A stretch of 64,000 bases of DNA from Sarcocystis neurona (taxonomy: Eukaryota > Apicomplexa > Conoidasida > Eucoccidiorida > Sarcocystidae). The position numbers and the translations under genes were made by a program. Below, one piece after another: positions 1-9,445 of this stretch. Each line of letters opens with the position of its first letter. Positions within the stretch are counted from its first letter, which is position 1. The DNA lies in assembly GCA_000727475.1 (NCBI GenBank), contig KL647289.1:3549600-3613599 (forward strand), given 5' to 3'. The notes below the pieces were generated by a model that worked only from the letters and a program-made list of their open reading frames with translations, was not told where the DNA came from and made no database searches.

Positions 1-905
1 CTGCTGCAGCTGCTGCTACCGACGCTGCTGCTGCAGTAGCTGCCCGCACTTGTGTTTTTCCGCAGTCGACAGAATTCGTGCGCCTGCCGCGCTGCTGTGG
101 CCAGTCCCAGAACAGCCGCAGCAGCAGTATCGTGTGTTACGCTGCTGCCGGTGCTACTCTGTGACGCGTCCCTTGCCCCCGCAGGAGCTGCTGCTGCTAC
201 GGCAGCTTCCCCTGTCGCTGCCGCGCTGCGCCCACCTACGCTCTCCCGTGCTGCTGATGGACCTGCTCGTGCTGCTGCTGCCGCTGGCGATGCTGCACTA
301 GGTCCTTGTGCGCTGTCTTCTGCTCTTGCATCCGCTCCTGCAGCAGCAGGACGCTGCTGAGAATGACAGTAAGGGGTAGTCTCTGCGTTCCTGCTGTCCA
401 GAGCAGACGATCTCCCCTGCTCCTGCTGCTGGTTTCTCCCCTGCTGCAGCCTTCTTCTTCGCTTGAACGTCGAAGAGGCGTGAGGCCGGACGTCGGAGTT
501 CTCCTGTGCTGCAGCAGCAGCTGCACCTTCGTCGCTACTGAGGTCTTCATCTTCTGCTCCCGCAACTAGCCCGTCTGCCACCGCGTGCTGCTTTACAAAG
601 AAATGTAGAGGTTGGCAGGAGAAGGCCGCTATTCCGCCTTCATCTCTCAACGCAGCAAAAGGCGAGAAACTGCCGTCCTCCCGCTGCTGCAGCTTCCCTC
701 CCACCGGCCGGTGCCCCCGTGCCTCCTGCCGCTGCTCGAGTCGCTGCTGCGGAGACTGCTCGCGCATCTGCTCCTGCTGAGGCTGCTGCAGATGCTGCCG
801 CGGAATATCTTCGGGCATGACCGCAGGCGTAGTGCCCCCGGCAGCAACTGCTTGCCACAGCTCTTCCCTCCCACCCGGAAGGGAAGCGACAGTGGCACTC
901 TTCAT
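1..905 (-). CDS. Triplet-rich protein, N-terminal part, cut by the left window edge
   Basis: A minus-strand frame is open from an ATG at 905 to base 1, about 300 codons, and continues beyond the window. It begins MKSATVASLPGGREELWQAV. Next comes a Gln/Glu/Arg-rich stretch, then a more ordinary segment (residues about 75-125, including GGIAAFSCQPLHFFVKQH), then an acidic patch (AEDEDLSSDE) and long Ala/Gly/Ser-rich tracts. Runs of Ala, Gln and Ser from CAG/GCA codons are typical of Eimeria proteins. Just upstream of the ATG (about 910-925) is a pyrimidine tract ending in AG, so 905 could instead be internal to an exon that starts there. No family is recognised. The frame is convincing because it stays open while mixing Ala-rich parts with ordinary sequence. 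Confidence 0.55.
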   Translation of the reverse strand, partial: MKSATVASLPGGREELWQAVAAGGTTPAVMPEDIPRQHLQQPQQEQMREQSPQQRLEQRQEARGHRPVGGKLQQREDGSFSPFAALRDEGGIAAFSCQPLHFFVKQHAVADGLVAGAEDEDLSSDEGAAAAAAQENSDVRPHASSTFKRRRRLQQGRNQQQEQGRSSALDSRNAETTPYCHSQQRPAAAGADARAEDSAQGPSAASPAAAAARAGPSAARESVGGRSAAATGEAAVAAAAPAGARDASQSSTGSSVTHDTAAAAVLGLATAARQAHEFCRLRKNTSAGSYCSSSVGSSSCS

Positions 906-1873
906 GGGGATTGCTGGCGCTGCTTAAGAAAAATCAGTCGGAACGCGGTGGCAGAGACGAGGGCCTGCAGAATCAACCGTTACAGAGGCAGCAACACAAG
1001 TGGAAGGGCGGCCGAAGAAGAGGATCTGCTGATCCTTCTGTGGGGAGAAGACTGGCCTGGTCGTCTGCAGGGCTGAGAAGGCGTCGGGTCGGCAGCCGTG
1101 GCAGCAGTCGCAGACGAAGAAGCAGCGGGACTCCCACAGGCGGCGGCAGGCGCAGCAACTCACGCAGCAGCAGGTGCAGCAGTAGCCGCAGCAGCCGCAA
1201 GGAAGCCAAAGCGGCAGATGCAGAAGATGAGGCCGGACGCGAAGAAGACCCAGAAGCGGCTGCACCGCTGACGAACCAGCCGACAGGGGCGACAGCGTAG
1301 CCGACGCAGGGAGACAACAAGAAGCAGTCGCAGCAGCGCGAGTCACAGCAGCGGGTAAAACAGATGCAGCGGAAGCGCGGAGAAAAGAAGCGACGCAGCA
1401 GAAACTGAGGCAGCGGGCAGAGGCGCGGTGGCCGCAGATTCAGCGGAGAGGTCTGCAGCAGCAAGCAAAGAATAGCAGCTGAGACAGGGAGTTGAATAAA
1501 GTCAGGCAGCTGACTGCCTCTTCTAGAAAAAAGGAAGCTTCGCAATTTCGACTGGCTCTGGAGCAGCCGTAGAAGAAGGAGTCGCACACTAGGAGGAAGG
1601 GCGGCTACAGCTACTTCGCAGCTGCCGCAGCAAATGCAGCAGCAGCAAATTTCCCACCATCAGGAAGCAAAGAAACACAACGTGACGATGCGCGCGGAGG
1701 GGCAGCAGGTGCTCGAGTCGCAGCTGGCGATCCACCAGCGCCAAAAAGTACAAAAGGAGCACCTTCTGAAGAATGAAAGGATCAAAGAAGCAACAGCGTT
1801 GCTGCAGCCAAGTCTATGTTGCAGCCGAATGTTTTTCGCAGCCGAGTCTTTGCTGCAGTCGGTTCCTCGCTAA
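906..1873 (+). other. CAG-rich stretch, possible plus-strand exons, gene structure unresolved
   Basis: The plus strand is CAG-rich and all three frames contain protein-like pieces that do not join without splicing: an Ala-rich piece at about 1077-1270, a Gln/Ala-rich piece at about 1234-1473 and a Gln-rich piece (MQQQQISHHQEAKKHNVTMR) from 1634. The minus strand is also open for 204 codons (973-1587) but reads as Leu/Cys/Ser-rich mirror sequence. It may be a gene divergent from the one ending at 905, its untranslated leader, or intron. No function can be assigned. Confidence 0.25.
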
Positions 1874-2730
1874 CGCCGGCCAGAAGGACTGAGCAAACGG
1901 TGCGCAGAGAGAAAAGTCTACGGGAGAGCAGAGATGTTGCAGTCTGGTGCCTTTTTTCAATCTCGCGGAGTCACATATACCTATGTGCACTACATCGTAG
2001 ACGTGGGTTCTATAGACTTCTTGCGTGCACAACCCGTCTTTGTAGTCGTGTATCTGTGTAAAGTGGGTGTACGTTCAAAGAGCAAGGTAGGGACAGAGGA
2101 GGATATACGTGAAGGGGAAGAAAAGGCGGGAGGAGGCAATTCGAAACTTCTGGACTTCTTGTGTCGAGCGCCGCCAGAAATACCTTTCTTCTGCAGAGCC
2201 GGCGTGCAGTGGTGGGACTGTCATAGAAAAGGTAAACATGCGCGTGGGAGATGGACGGTTCAGGCGACAGAGAAGTGCGGAAGGCGCACACGTACGGCAA
2301 ATGACCTCCGAAAGGCACGACCACGGCCAAGAGCGTCTTCTCCAGCTAGGAATTTCAAAAGAAAATAATCCGTACCTTTGTGAGTTTACCGGCGTATTGA
2401 TGATTCTCTCTCCCAGCCGCAGTGTTCCGTTCTCCCGTGTGTCCTTCTTGGCGCATGCGCGTGCATGCAAGCGGCTTGTCAGCGGCCGATTCGCTCCCCC
2501 GCTTTCGTGTCAACATATCTCTTGCATTTCACGTGAACACAGTAACAAAAATCACCTGCGCGGGCATCGCACATCCACTCGGAAGTAAATTCTGTGCAGG
2601 TGTTCGAATAGTCCATTGAAGCCATTCTTATCCGTAAAGTCCCCCCCCCTCGGGAGTCTTCTCCGGCCTCTTTGCGGTCCAGCTTTTTCTTCTTGTTTCT
2701 TCAGCTGCAGTTCACGAGGGAACCCGATAC

Positions 2731-2732
<2 letters not shown>

Positions 2733-2780
<48 letters not shown>
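2733..2780. repeat. Compound CA/TA microsatellite
   Basis: A run of about 15 CA units passes directly into a TA run and then GTACACACAC. It lies in non-coding DNA. Confidence 0.9.
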
Positions 2781-3428
2781 GTACACACACAGCGTCATCT
2801 TGCGCAGTTCCCCAGGCAGTCAGTCCTCTACGCTTGCGCACACCAAATTCGGTCATCTTTTCTGAGGGACTCTGTGTCTATTAAATGTTTTCCCGTCCGG
2901 TTTTCTGCAGCAGCCCTGTCACGACTTCTCGAGTTCAGATGCGTGAGACTTTTTTCCTCCCGTGCGCCGGAAAATGTTCCTTCCTCTCTTCTCGTTTTCA
3001 CCCTGTTGATACTTCCAGTCCCCGCCTGTGCCCCCGTCTCTGTCTGCCGGTCCCTTTTCTCCGAATTCACGCTCCACTTTCAGGGTGAACCTCTCGTACT
3101 ACACCGTGTCAGATAGTCTATTTTCTCTCTCTTACCGTCTCTCTCCACCCCTTTTGATTGAATCCTCTCCTTCTCCCCGTCCTTCTCCTCTTACCTGTTC
3201 TTCTGCCTCGCATCGCGTCCCGCTTTCACTTCCTTCGAAGTTTCCCCGCGTGTTGACTCTTGTTGCGCGCACCGTATCTCCCGAGAACTTTTGCCATCTT
3301 TGCACCAGAATCTTCCTTTTCGAGGCAACCCGCGCGCCGAAGACGCCGTCACACTATCTTCCTCCGTATCACACGCGAAGAAGTGCCTACTTCTCGGGGT
3401 GCTGCACAACCGGCAGGTTCTCCCCCTG

Positions 3429-3451
3429 ACACACACACCCACCCACCCAAC

Positions 3452-3489
<38 letters not shown>
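3429..3489. repeat. CA microsatellite with CCCA variants
   Basis: CA units interrupted by CCACCCACCCAACCA, followed by about 17 uninterrupted CA units. Non-coding context. Confidence 0.9.
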
Positions 3490-3490
<1 letters not shown>

Positions 3491-4712
3491 GTAAAACTTA
3501 CTTCTTCTGTCTGGATGTCTGTTTCGTGTGCCTCATTTATCACCGCGAAAGTACCGTCTCTTCTTCCACAGCTGTATGACTACATTCACTCGCTGTTTCA
3601 CTCCTATGTTCGCAGTTGTCATTTGTACTCGGTGTACGCGTGTCTACCTATCTACTGGGCCTTTTTCTACGCGCACACACATATAGGTATATATACGTAC
3701 AGATATTGCCGTTGTTTGCCTCTGTGATCCTTGTACAGACACGCCTGCGTCTATAAATCTCCACGTACATATCGAGGTGCATGCATGCATTTCACGCGCA
3801 GAGTCGGGTCATTTTTGTATCTGCTCTGGAGCGTACGCGACCTTTTTCTGCGGGTCCCGTAGTCTCTGCATGCGTCTCTTTGTAAGCGACCCCGAGTCAA
3901 TCAGTCAAAGTGGAGAAACTCACCAAGGCTGCACAGAGGCTGGAGACGCGCGACCCACAGCAGGCCTGTGCCTTGTCTCTCTGCACTCCTCTCTTTTTCT
4001 CTCTTCCTCTGTCTGCGCACCGTTGGCTGCCGCTCTGGTCACGGGCTTCCCCTTGTCTGTCTTCCGCCCTTTGTGGCACCCGTCGTCCTACTTACGGTGC
4101 TGCTTTCTCTCTTTTTCTCTCTGTGCACCACCTACGTCGCTTCGAAGGAAAATAATTTCTTTCTGTCGCTCGCTGAGGGAAGACTGACCCGCGTGTGTCG
4201 TCTGCTGCTGCTTCTGCGCAGAACGCCGCTGGAGAAGCGTAGAGAGCAGCCGTCCTTTGTCCGCTCGGGAGTGTCTCAAGGGCCCACTGCTACCCCGCGG
4301 AGCACGACGGAAACTTTTTTCTTACGACACTGAAGTTTGTCTCCTCGTCTTCCTGCCTGTCTTTGCAAGAAGCCTCCCGACTCACACGATGTCAACGACG
4401 CCGACCTACCTGCCGCCCGCTCCCTCTATCTCTCTTCGTCTCTCGTGACTTCTGTCTATTTCTCCGTATTTATTTACTCTCCCTAGCTGTTTGGATATCT
4501 GTCTCGCCCCACATCCCCGTGTCTCTCTCCGTCTATCTCCGTCTGCAACGCGGACCACACACGTCCATTTGTCTGCTCCCGTATCTCTCTCTCTGTCTCG
4601 TTTCTCTCTGCACCATCTTCTCTACACGAATATACCTGTAAACGCACAGCACCTCATATATATATTGTATGTGTTATATATACAGATACACATGTATATA
4701 TGTACAAATGTC

Positions 4713-5138
4713 TTAATATAAGCATGGATTTAAATTGATGTTGAGGTGAGAACGCCTCCAAATTATATGGCGTCGCCCAACAATGCAGAGCCCTGCTGTC
4801 TTGTGTCGGTGTTTGGCTTCCGGCGGGAGACGGCGTCTCCCTGCGTTTCGGCGGAGCAGGAGGGAGGGTGCAGCAGGTGTGGCAGCTCGAAGCGCCTCGC
4901 GTCTCCTCCCCACGGAACGTCTCTGCTCTCCACGTCTCTGCTCTCCAAGTCTCTGCATGCGGAGTATCGCTGCCAGTGTCTCTCCTCCTGTTTTTTGCGT
5001 GTCTTCCTCTCTCTGTTCTTCTTCTTCTTTTCGCTCAAGGAGTCCCTCGTCCTCCGTGTATTCCTCCTCTTCTTCTGCTTCTTCGTCCCCCTTTTCTCCT
5101 GCGTCGAATTCGTCGTCTGTCTCCTTTTTTTCTTCGTG
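4713..5138 (-). CDS. Terminal exon of an acidic then basic protein, unknown function
   Basis: A minus-strand frame is open for 141 codons and ends at TAA 4715-4713. It starts with a highly acidic block (about residues 5-40, including TDDEFDAGEKGDEEAEEEEE) and then becomes Arg-rich (GEQRRGEQRRSVGRRREALR), ending NINLNPCLY. Such charge segregation does not follow from CAG repeats and supports coding. Directly upstream in the same frame is a TGA (5141-5139) preceded by more protein-like sequence, so an intron, readthrough or a sequence error lies there. Longer open frames on the plus strand across this region (from 4783 and 4868) are Ser/Leu/Cys-rich and are taken as its mirror image. Confidence 0.5.
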   Translation of the reverse strand, partial: HEEKKETDDEFDAGEKGDEEAEEEEEYTEDEGLLERKEEEEQREEDTQKTGGETLAAILRMQRLGEQRRGEQRRSVGRRREALRAATPAAPSLLLRRNAGRRRLPPEAKHRHKTAGLCIVGRRHIIWRRSHLNINLNPCLY

Positions 5139-5288
5139 TCACCCCGCTGCACTTTCGGGGTCTCGCGTCTCGCAGCCTTCTCGCCTCTTGCGCGCCTGCG
5201 GCAACTGCTCCGACTACCGCACCCTCCTCCTCCTCTGCTGCTGCTGCTGCACGACCCCTTCTTGCAGGCGGCTCTCCCTGCTGTTGTC

Positions 5289-5510
5289 TCATGGGGTTCC
5301 TGCTGCTGCGTCTGCGGCTGCGTGTGCTCCCAGTCCCGCTGCTTCTCTCGCTGCCCCTCGGCCGTCTTGTCCTCCTGGCCCTCGTGCCTGGTGGGGCGGT
5401 TGTTCTGCTGCTGCTGCTGCTGCTGTGCGGATCTCCTCTGCTGCTTCGCCCTCACCTCCTGCCGCCCAGTTTTCGCAACTGCGTGGGCCAGCCACTTCTT
5501 CTCTCCCCAC
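5289..5510 (-). CDS. Ala/Gly/Glu-rich exon, probably upstream part of the 4713 gene
   Basis: Minus-strand frame of 73 codons: MGREEVAGPRSCENWAAGGE, then Ala-rich with interspersed Glu, Gln, Arg and Gly. The minus strand carries the CAG sense here. A second minus frame (5035-5292) with AAAAAEEEEGAVVGAVAAGA follows immediately, so one or more unplaced splice junctions must join this to the acidic exon downstream. The pieces are consistent with one minus-strand gene of about 5.5-4.7 kb, divergent from the plus-strand gene to its right. Confidence 0.35.
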   Translation of the reverse strand: MGREEVAGPRSCENWAAGGEGEAAEEIRTAAAAAAEQPPHQARGPGGQDGRGAAREAAGLGAHAAADAAAGTP

Positions 5511-5690
5511 CCTTCCGCCGGCTCCTCTTTCTTCTGCTGCAGGACTCCCGCTACACCCAGCGCCGTGCAGCAGCTTCTCTGTTCCGTCTTCTAGTTCTTT
5601 CTCTGTCTCTCATGCGTCTTCCTCTCCTAACTTCTCTTCTCGTTGTACAAGATCTCGCCGTTGCTTCCCGCTCGCCGCTCTTGTGAGTGA

Positions 5691-6500
5691 CGGAAACGCA
5701 GCAGCAGAAGCGAGCGCAGCAGCGCAGGCGTCCTCAGCAGCAGCAGCAGACACAGCAGTGCCAGGTGGTGGAGGAGGAGGGGGAGAGGGAGGAGCAGCAG
5801 TGTTTTATCTGTTGAAGCACACGCATGCAGCTGTGTTTGCTGCTGCTGCCTTGTACCAGGGGGCTGCGATCTCTCTGCTGTGTCGGCGGTGCTGCTCACG
5901 CGCTGTTCGCATGTTTCCCTTCCGCCACCAAGCATCTCAAGCTGCTGCTGCTTCTCGCGACCTCCGCGCAGCTGCTGCTCTTCCTCGCCCCCCTCCACAT
6001 TTGCGTCTTCCCTCTGCTTCTACTCATCTTGCTGGCAGCGAAGCAGCTGCTGCTGCGCTTCCGCTCTCGCCTTCGTGGTTCCGTCTCCCGCCTCCGGCTG
6101 CTGCGGCCACGGACCGCACGTGGACTGCAGCAGATGCAGCCGCTTATCCCCCCAGTAGCAGCAGCAGTAACAGAAACAGCACTCGCGACAACTGCAACAC
6201 GAACAGCAGCAGCAGCAACACGAACAACAGCACCAGCAGTACCGGCGTGTGCAGCACAAGCGATGCATACACCGGTATCGGCTCGGGCGTCGACGGTAGC
6301 AGCAAGAGAGGAAGAGGAGAAGCAGAGCCGCAGCAGCAGGAAGAGCAGCAGCAGCAGCACCACCGGGGAGGCGAAGTAACGCGTGTGTACAAGATGGCAA
6401 TGGAGCTGCAGAATACTCGGCGGTGGTTCCACCATCAGCTGTGGGGTGCGATGACGCGCAGAGACTGGATAGCGTTTGACAAACTCTCAACGCAATTTCT
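5691..6500 (+). CDS. Triplet-rich exon with an ordinary C-terminal segment, unknown function
   Basis: Plus-strand frame, Ala-rich at the start (DGNAAAEASAAAQASSAAAA), then Gly-rich, then a hydrophobic stretch (AAVFYLLKHTHAAVFAAAAL) that could be a membrane segment, Ser/Asn-rich and Gln-rich tracts, and finally a normal helical segment (MAMELQNTRRWFHHQLWGAM, then TRRDWIAFDKLSTQF). A GT-donor (GTGAGA) follows at 6501. The frame is open upstream to 4783, but that part mirrors a minus-strand gene, so the true start is uncertain. No family is recognised; the last 45 residues are the best query for a search. Confidence 0.4.
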
Positions 6501-6594
6501 GTGAGAAGGAAGAAGAAAAACGGAGAGAAGACGAAACAGAGAGTAGCTTACAGAGAGGGCGACGAAACAGTAGAACACGCCCAGCAGCAACTGC

Positions 6595-7135
6595 AGCAGG
6601 AGGAGGTAAAGGAGCAGGGAAACAGACAGCAGCAGGAGAGCAGACAGCAGCAGGAGAGCAGACAGCAGCAGGAGAGCAGACAGCAGCAGGAGAGCAGACA
6701 GCAGCAGGAGAGCAGACAGCAGCAGGAAAGCAGACAGCAGCAGGGATGCTGACAGCAGCAGGGATGCAGACAGCAGCAGGGATGCAGAAAGCGGCAGGGA
6801 TGCCTAGAGCAGCAGGAAGGCACATAGCAGCAGAAGAGGAGAATGCAGCAGAAGAGCAGACGGCACGAGAAGAGCCGACAGCAGCAGAAGAGCAGACTGC
6901 AGCAGTAGAGGGGACATATCATAGCAGGGTCTGTGTAGGCATCTCCCAACGTCCAACACGCCTCTTCCCCCCTTCCCCCGTCGTTCTTCCCGTCTCGTGT
7001 GTTTCTCTGTCCAGAAGAAACACTTCGAACTCGAAGGCTTTCGTTTTTCCGTCTCGTCTCCGCTGGGGAAAAGTGGAAGATGCAGCAGAGAAAAGGAAGA
7101 GCAGCAGCCTCGCAAAACGACGATGTTGTTGTTGA
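6595..7135 (+). CDS. Exon with tandem six-residue repeats, downstream part of the 5691 gene
   Basis: In the frame that ends at 7135 this stretch reads as about sixteen tandem units of six residues (G-[EKM]-Q-T-A-A), encoded by an 18-bp minisatellite at about 6618-6905. The central five units are identical; those to the right degenerate to GMLTAA, GMQKAA, GMPRAA, GRHIAA, then Glu-rich units. It then continues as non-repetitive sequence. The frame differs from the exon ending at 6500, which fits an intron of about 90 bases starting at GTGAGA 6501. Coding is likely because repeats keep the frame and differ mainly by base substitution. Confidence 0.45.
6618..6905 (+). repeat. 18-bp minisatellite, about 16 copies
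   Basis: Unit GGAGAGCAGACAGCAGCA, with five near-identical central copies and diverged flanking copies. Unit length is a multiple of three, so copy number can change without breaking the frame. Confidence 0.85.
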
Positions 7136-7366
7136 TACGTGGAGGAGGCGAGATTGTCCACCGGCAGTCTGCGGAAAAAAGAAGGCACGCGTGGCTCACA
7201 TATTATAGGCGTGTATATAAAAAGTGACATATATCGTTCACGTCCACCTACACACAGACAGGGGACACACGTGTAGGGCGACACACTTCAACCACACCTC
7301 CTACAAGCCGACGTATACCTTAGTCAAACACATTATATGCGCACATATATATATAAAGAGAGAGAG

Positions 7367-8080
7367 GTATTCCAGTCATAGATTATAAGAAGCGAGACAC
7401 TCCGCCCATACTTTATAGAAAACAAGATATAGCCCAGTTACACACGCTATATGCATACATGTGTATATATATAGAGAGAGAGCCAGATAGAGATACTCGA
7501 GCCATTCATTATAGAGAGTTAGATACTCCACCCCTAGTCAATAGAAGGCGAGATATACCCCAGGCACACATATTACATGGGTGTATATATATATGTGTAT
7601 ATATAGATGAGCGAGAGGTACTCCAGGCGTAAAGTATAGGAGGGAGGATTCTTCGTCCCTAGTTTGCACAGGGTGAGGTGTATACCCCAGTCCCCCATTT
7701 TATATGAGTGTGTATATATAGGTGAGCGAGATATGTACTCCACTGCCAAGTTATCAGAAGGAAGATACACCGTTCATAGAGGGCGAAATATACTCCAGTC
7801 ACCCATATTATATGAGCGCGTATTTATAGATGAAAAAGGTATACTTCATATCTCGTAGATTATAGGAAGCGAGACACTCCGCCCATACATTAGAGACCAC
7901 GAGGTATAACCCAGTCACACACCTTATACGCGTGTATATATACATATGTATATATATATGTATATAAAGCGAGGTACTACAGTTGTAGATTATAAGAAAA
8001 GAGACACTCCGCCCATACCTTCAAGACGGCAAGACCTACACCATTCACACATATTACATGCGCATGTATAGATAGAGAGA
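7367..8080. repeat. Degenerate tandem array, about 110-130 bp period, six copies
   Basis: Each copy runs through the same order of elements: TACTCCAG-like, TAGATTATA, GAAGCGAGACACTCCGCCCA, ATAGA..GCGAGATATA, CCCAGTCACACA, TTATATG, then a GTATATATA run ending in GAGAG. Copies start near 7367, 7490, 7619, 7733, 7841 and 7973. They differ by substitutions and small deletions. No coding frame runs through. Confidence 0.7.
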
Positions 8081-8093
8081 TATACTTCACTCA

Positions 8094-8560
8094 GAAGTTA
8101 CGAGCAAGTATGCACATAGATAGTTAAAACTGGCTGTGGGCATACATACACAAATATGTATATATATATATATATATATGAATCCCTGTGTATGTGTAGG
8201 AGCGTTGCATGCTAGTACGCACACTGTTCCACTCAACGTTGGCTATGGGCGTACGTATGTATATATATATAAATATATGTATGTATGGATCTTTGTGTAT
8301 GTGTGTGTGTAGGAGCGTTACATGCGACTATGCACACCGGCATTTAGAGCTGGACACGTGCGTACATCTATTTATCTATCTGTCTGTTTATCCATGTATC
8401 TATCTATCTACATATGTATGTATATCTGTGGATTCTTGTGTACGTGTAGGAGCGTTATGTGCAAGTACGCACACAGACATTCAAGGCTGACCATGTGCGT
8501 ACATCTACAATACATATATATATATATATATGGATACTTCTGTATGCGTACGAGGACCGT
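8094..8560. repeat. Second degenerate tandem array, about 120-140 bp period, four copies
   Basis: Shared elements in each copy are TGTATGTGTAGGAGCGTT, CATGC..GTACGCACAC, a GGCTGNNCATG-like core, CGTACAT, a TA/GT run and GGATCTTTGTG. Copies are centred near 8100-8200, 8205-8315, 8320-8455 and 8460-8560. It is distinct in sequence from the array just to the left. Confidence 0.65.
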
Positions 8561-8764
8561 TATATAGGGGCGCAGATAGACGTGCGAGCAGATGTCTATG
8601 GACCCCCGTATCTGTGGAGAAAGACATCCGTAGAAGCACGTGTTAATACACGTAGATGTATGTGTGGGGCATAGGCGCCTGCAGAATATATGTACACCGG
8701 TGTGTGTATACGTAAAAAGTAGGAGGCACGGGTCCCAGGCGTCTCACCTTGCGAGGGTGCACGG

Positions 8765-9109
8765 GTGTGCGCACATGTGCAGTCTCGTGAAACGTTCTTC
8801 CCGCAGCAACAGGGCGAAGAGGAAAGCGGCAGCAGCAGCAGCCGTGGCGGCACACGCAGAAGAAGCAGCAGCGGCACCAGACGCAGCAGCAGAAGTAGAA
8901 GAGGTGCCGGAGCAACGGAGGCAGCAGAAGCAGCAGCAGCGGCTCTGGCAGCAGAGGCAGAAGAAGCAGCAGCAGCGCAGGCAGCAGAGGGAGCCGCAGC
9001 GGCAGCTGTGGCAGCAGAGGCAGCAGCTGATGCAGGAGAAGACGCGTCGCCAAGTGAAAGCAGCAGCAGACCCGGGCCAGCCAGGGTTGTGTTGTGCGTC
9101 GCCGTCTGA
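8765..9109 (+). CDS. Triplet-rich exon, probably 5' part of the PPR gene
   Basis: The plus strand is CAG-rich. Two frames are protein-like: an Ala/Glu-rich one (AEAEEAAAAQAAEGAAAAAV) and a longer one (8640-9254) that goes from Ala-rich to Gln/Arg-rich (QQREPQRQLWQQRQQLMQEK). A minus-strand frame of 294 codons covers the same bases but starts and ends in TA-repeat sequence. The position, strand and style fit a low-complexity linker upstream of the PPR exons at 9.3-10.7 kb. The frame actually used is not settled. Confidence 0.4.
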   Translation: MCAHVQSRETFFPQQQGEEESGSSSSRGGTRRRSSSGTRRSSRSRRGAGATEAAEAAAAALAAEAEEAAAAQAAEGAAAAAVAAEAAADAGEDASPSESSSRPGPARVVLCVAV

Positions 9110-9329
9110 GCCGATCTCCCCACGTGCGTTGCAGGCGTGTGGATCGGCAACATCTTCTCACGAGAGCTGCACAGACGCGTCGATTCTCCCTCTCTGTGTA
9201 CATGTATGTGTCTGTCTGCATCTCCCTGTATTTCCTCTTTATTTATATATATAAAGATATATATATATCTATGTATATAGAGAGATAGAGATACAGAGAA
9301 ACAACCAAGTTTGTCTCTCAGTCTCCTGC

Positions 9330-9414
9330 AGAAATCGGGAGACGGGATTGGCGCCCCAGCGCAGACTTCGCGCCTACGGCGTAGTTCAGTGTTGTTGGTT
9401 GCAGCTGCACACCT

Positions 9415-9445
<31 letters not shown>

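Larger units (their letters stand above)
1874..4712. other. No convincing gene; pyrimidine-rich DNA with microsatellites
   Basis: From about 2.9 to 4.65 kb the plus strand is strongly pyrimidine-rich (TCTCT, CTTCC, TTTTCTC blocks). Open frames here are Ser/Leu/Phe/Cys-rich reflections of that bias and have no family features. A short basic frame at 2109-2588 looks somewhat better but has no supporting splice structure. This may be intergenic, promoter or untranslated sequence. Confidence 0.4.

Noticed and set aside
4783..5690. First half of a 573-codon plus-strand frame
   Set aside because: It mirrors minus-strand exons with acidic and Ala/Gln-rich sequence; the plus reading is Ser/Leu/Cys-rich, the usual antisense look of CAG tracts.
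6476..6600. Reading straight from the 5691 exon into the minisatellite
   Set aside because: The two are in different frames and a GTGAGA donor sits exactly at the end of the first, so an intron is more likely.
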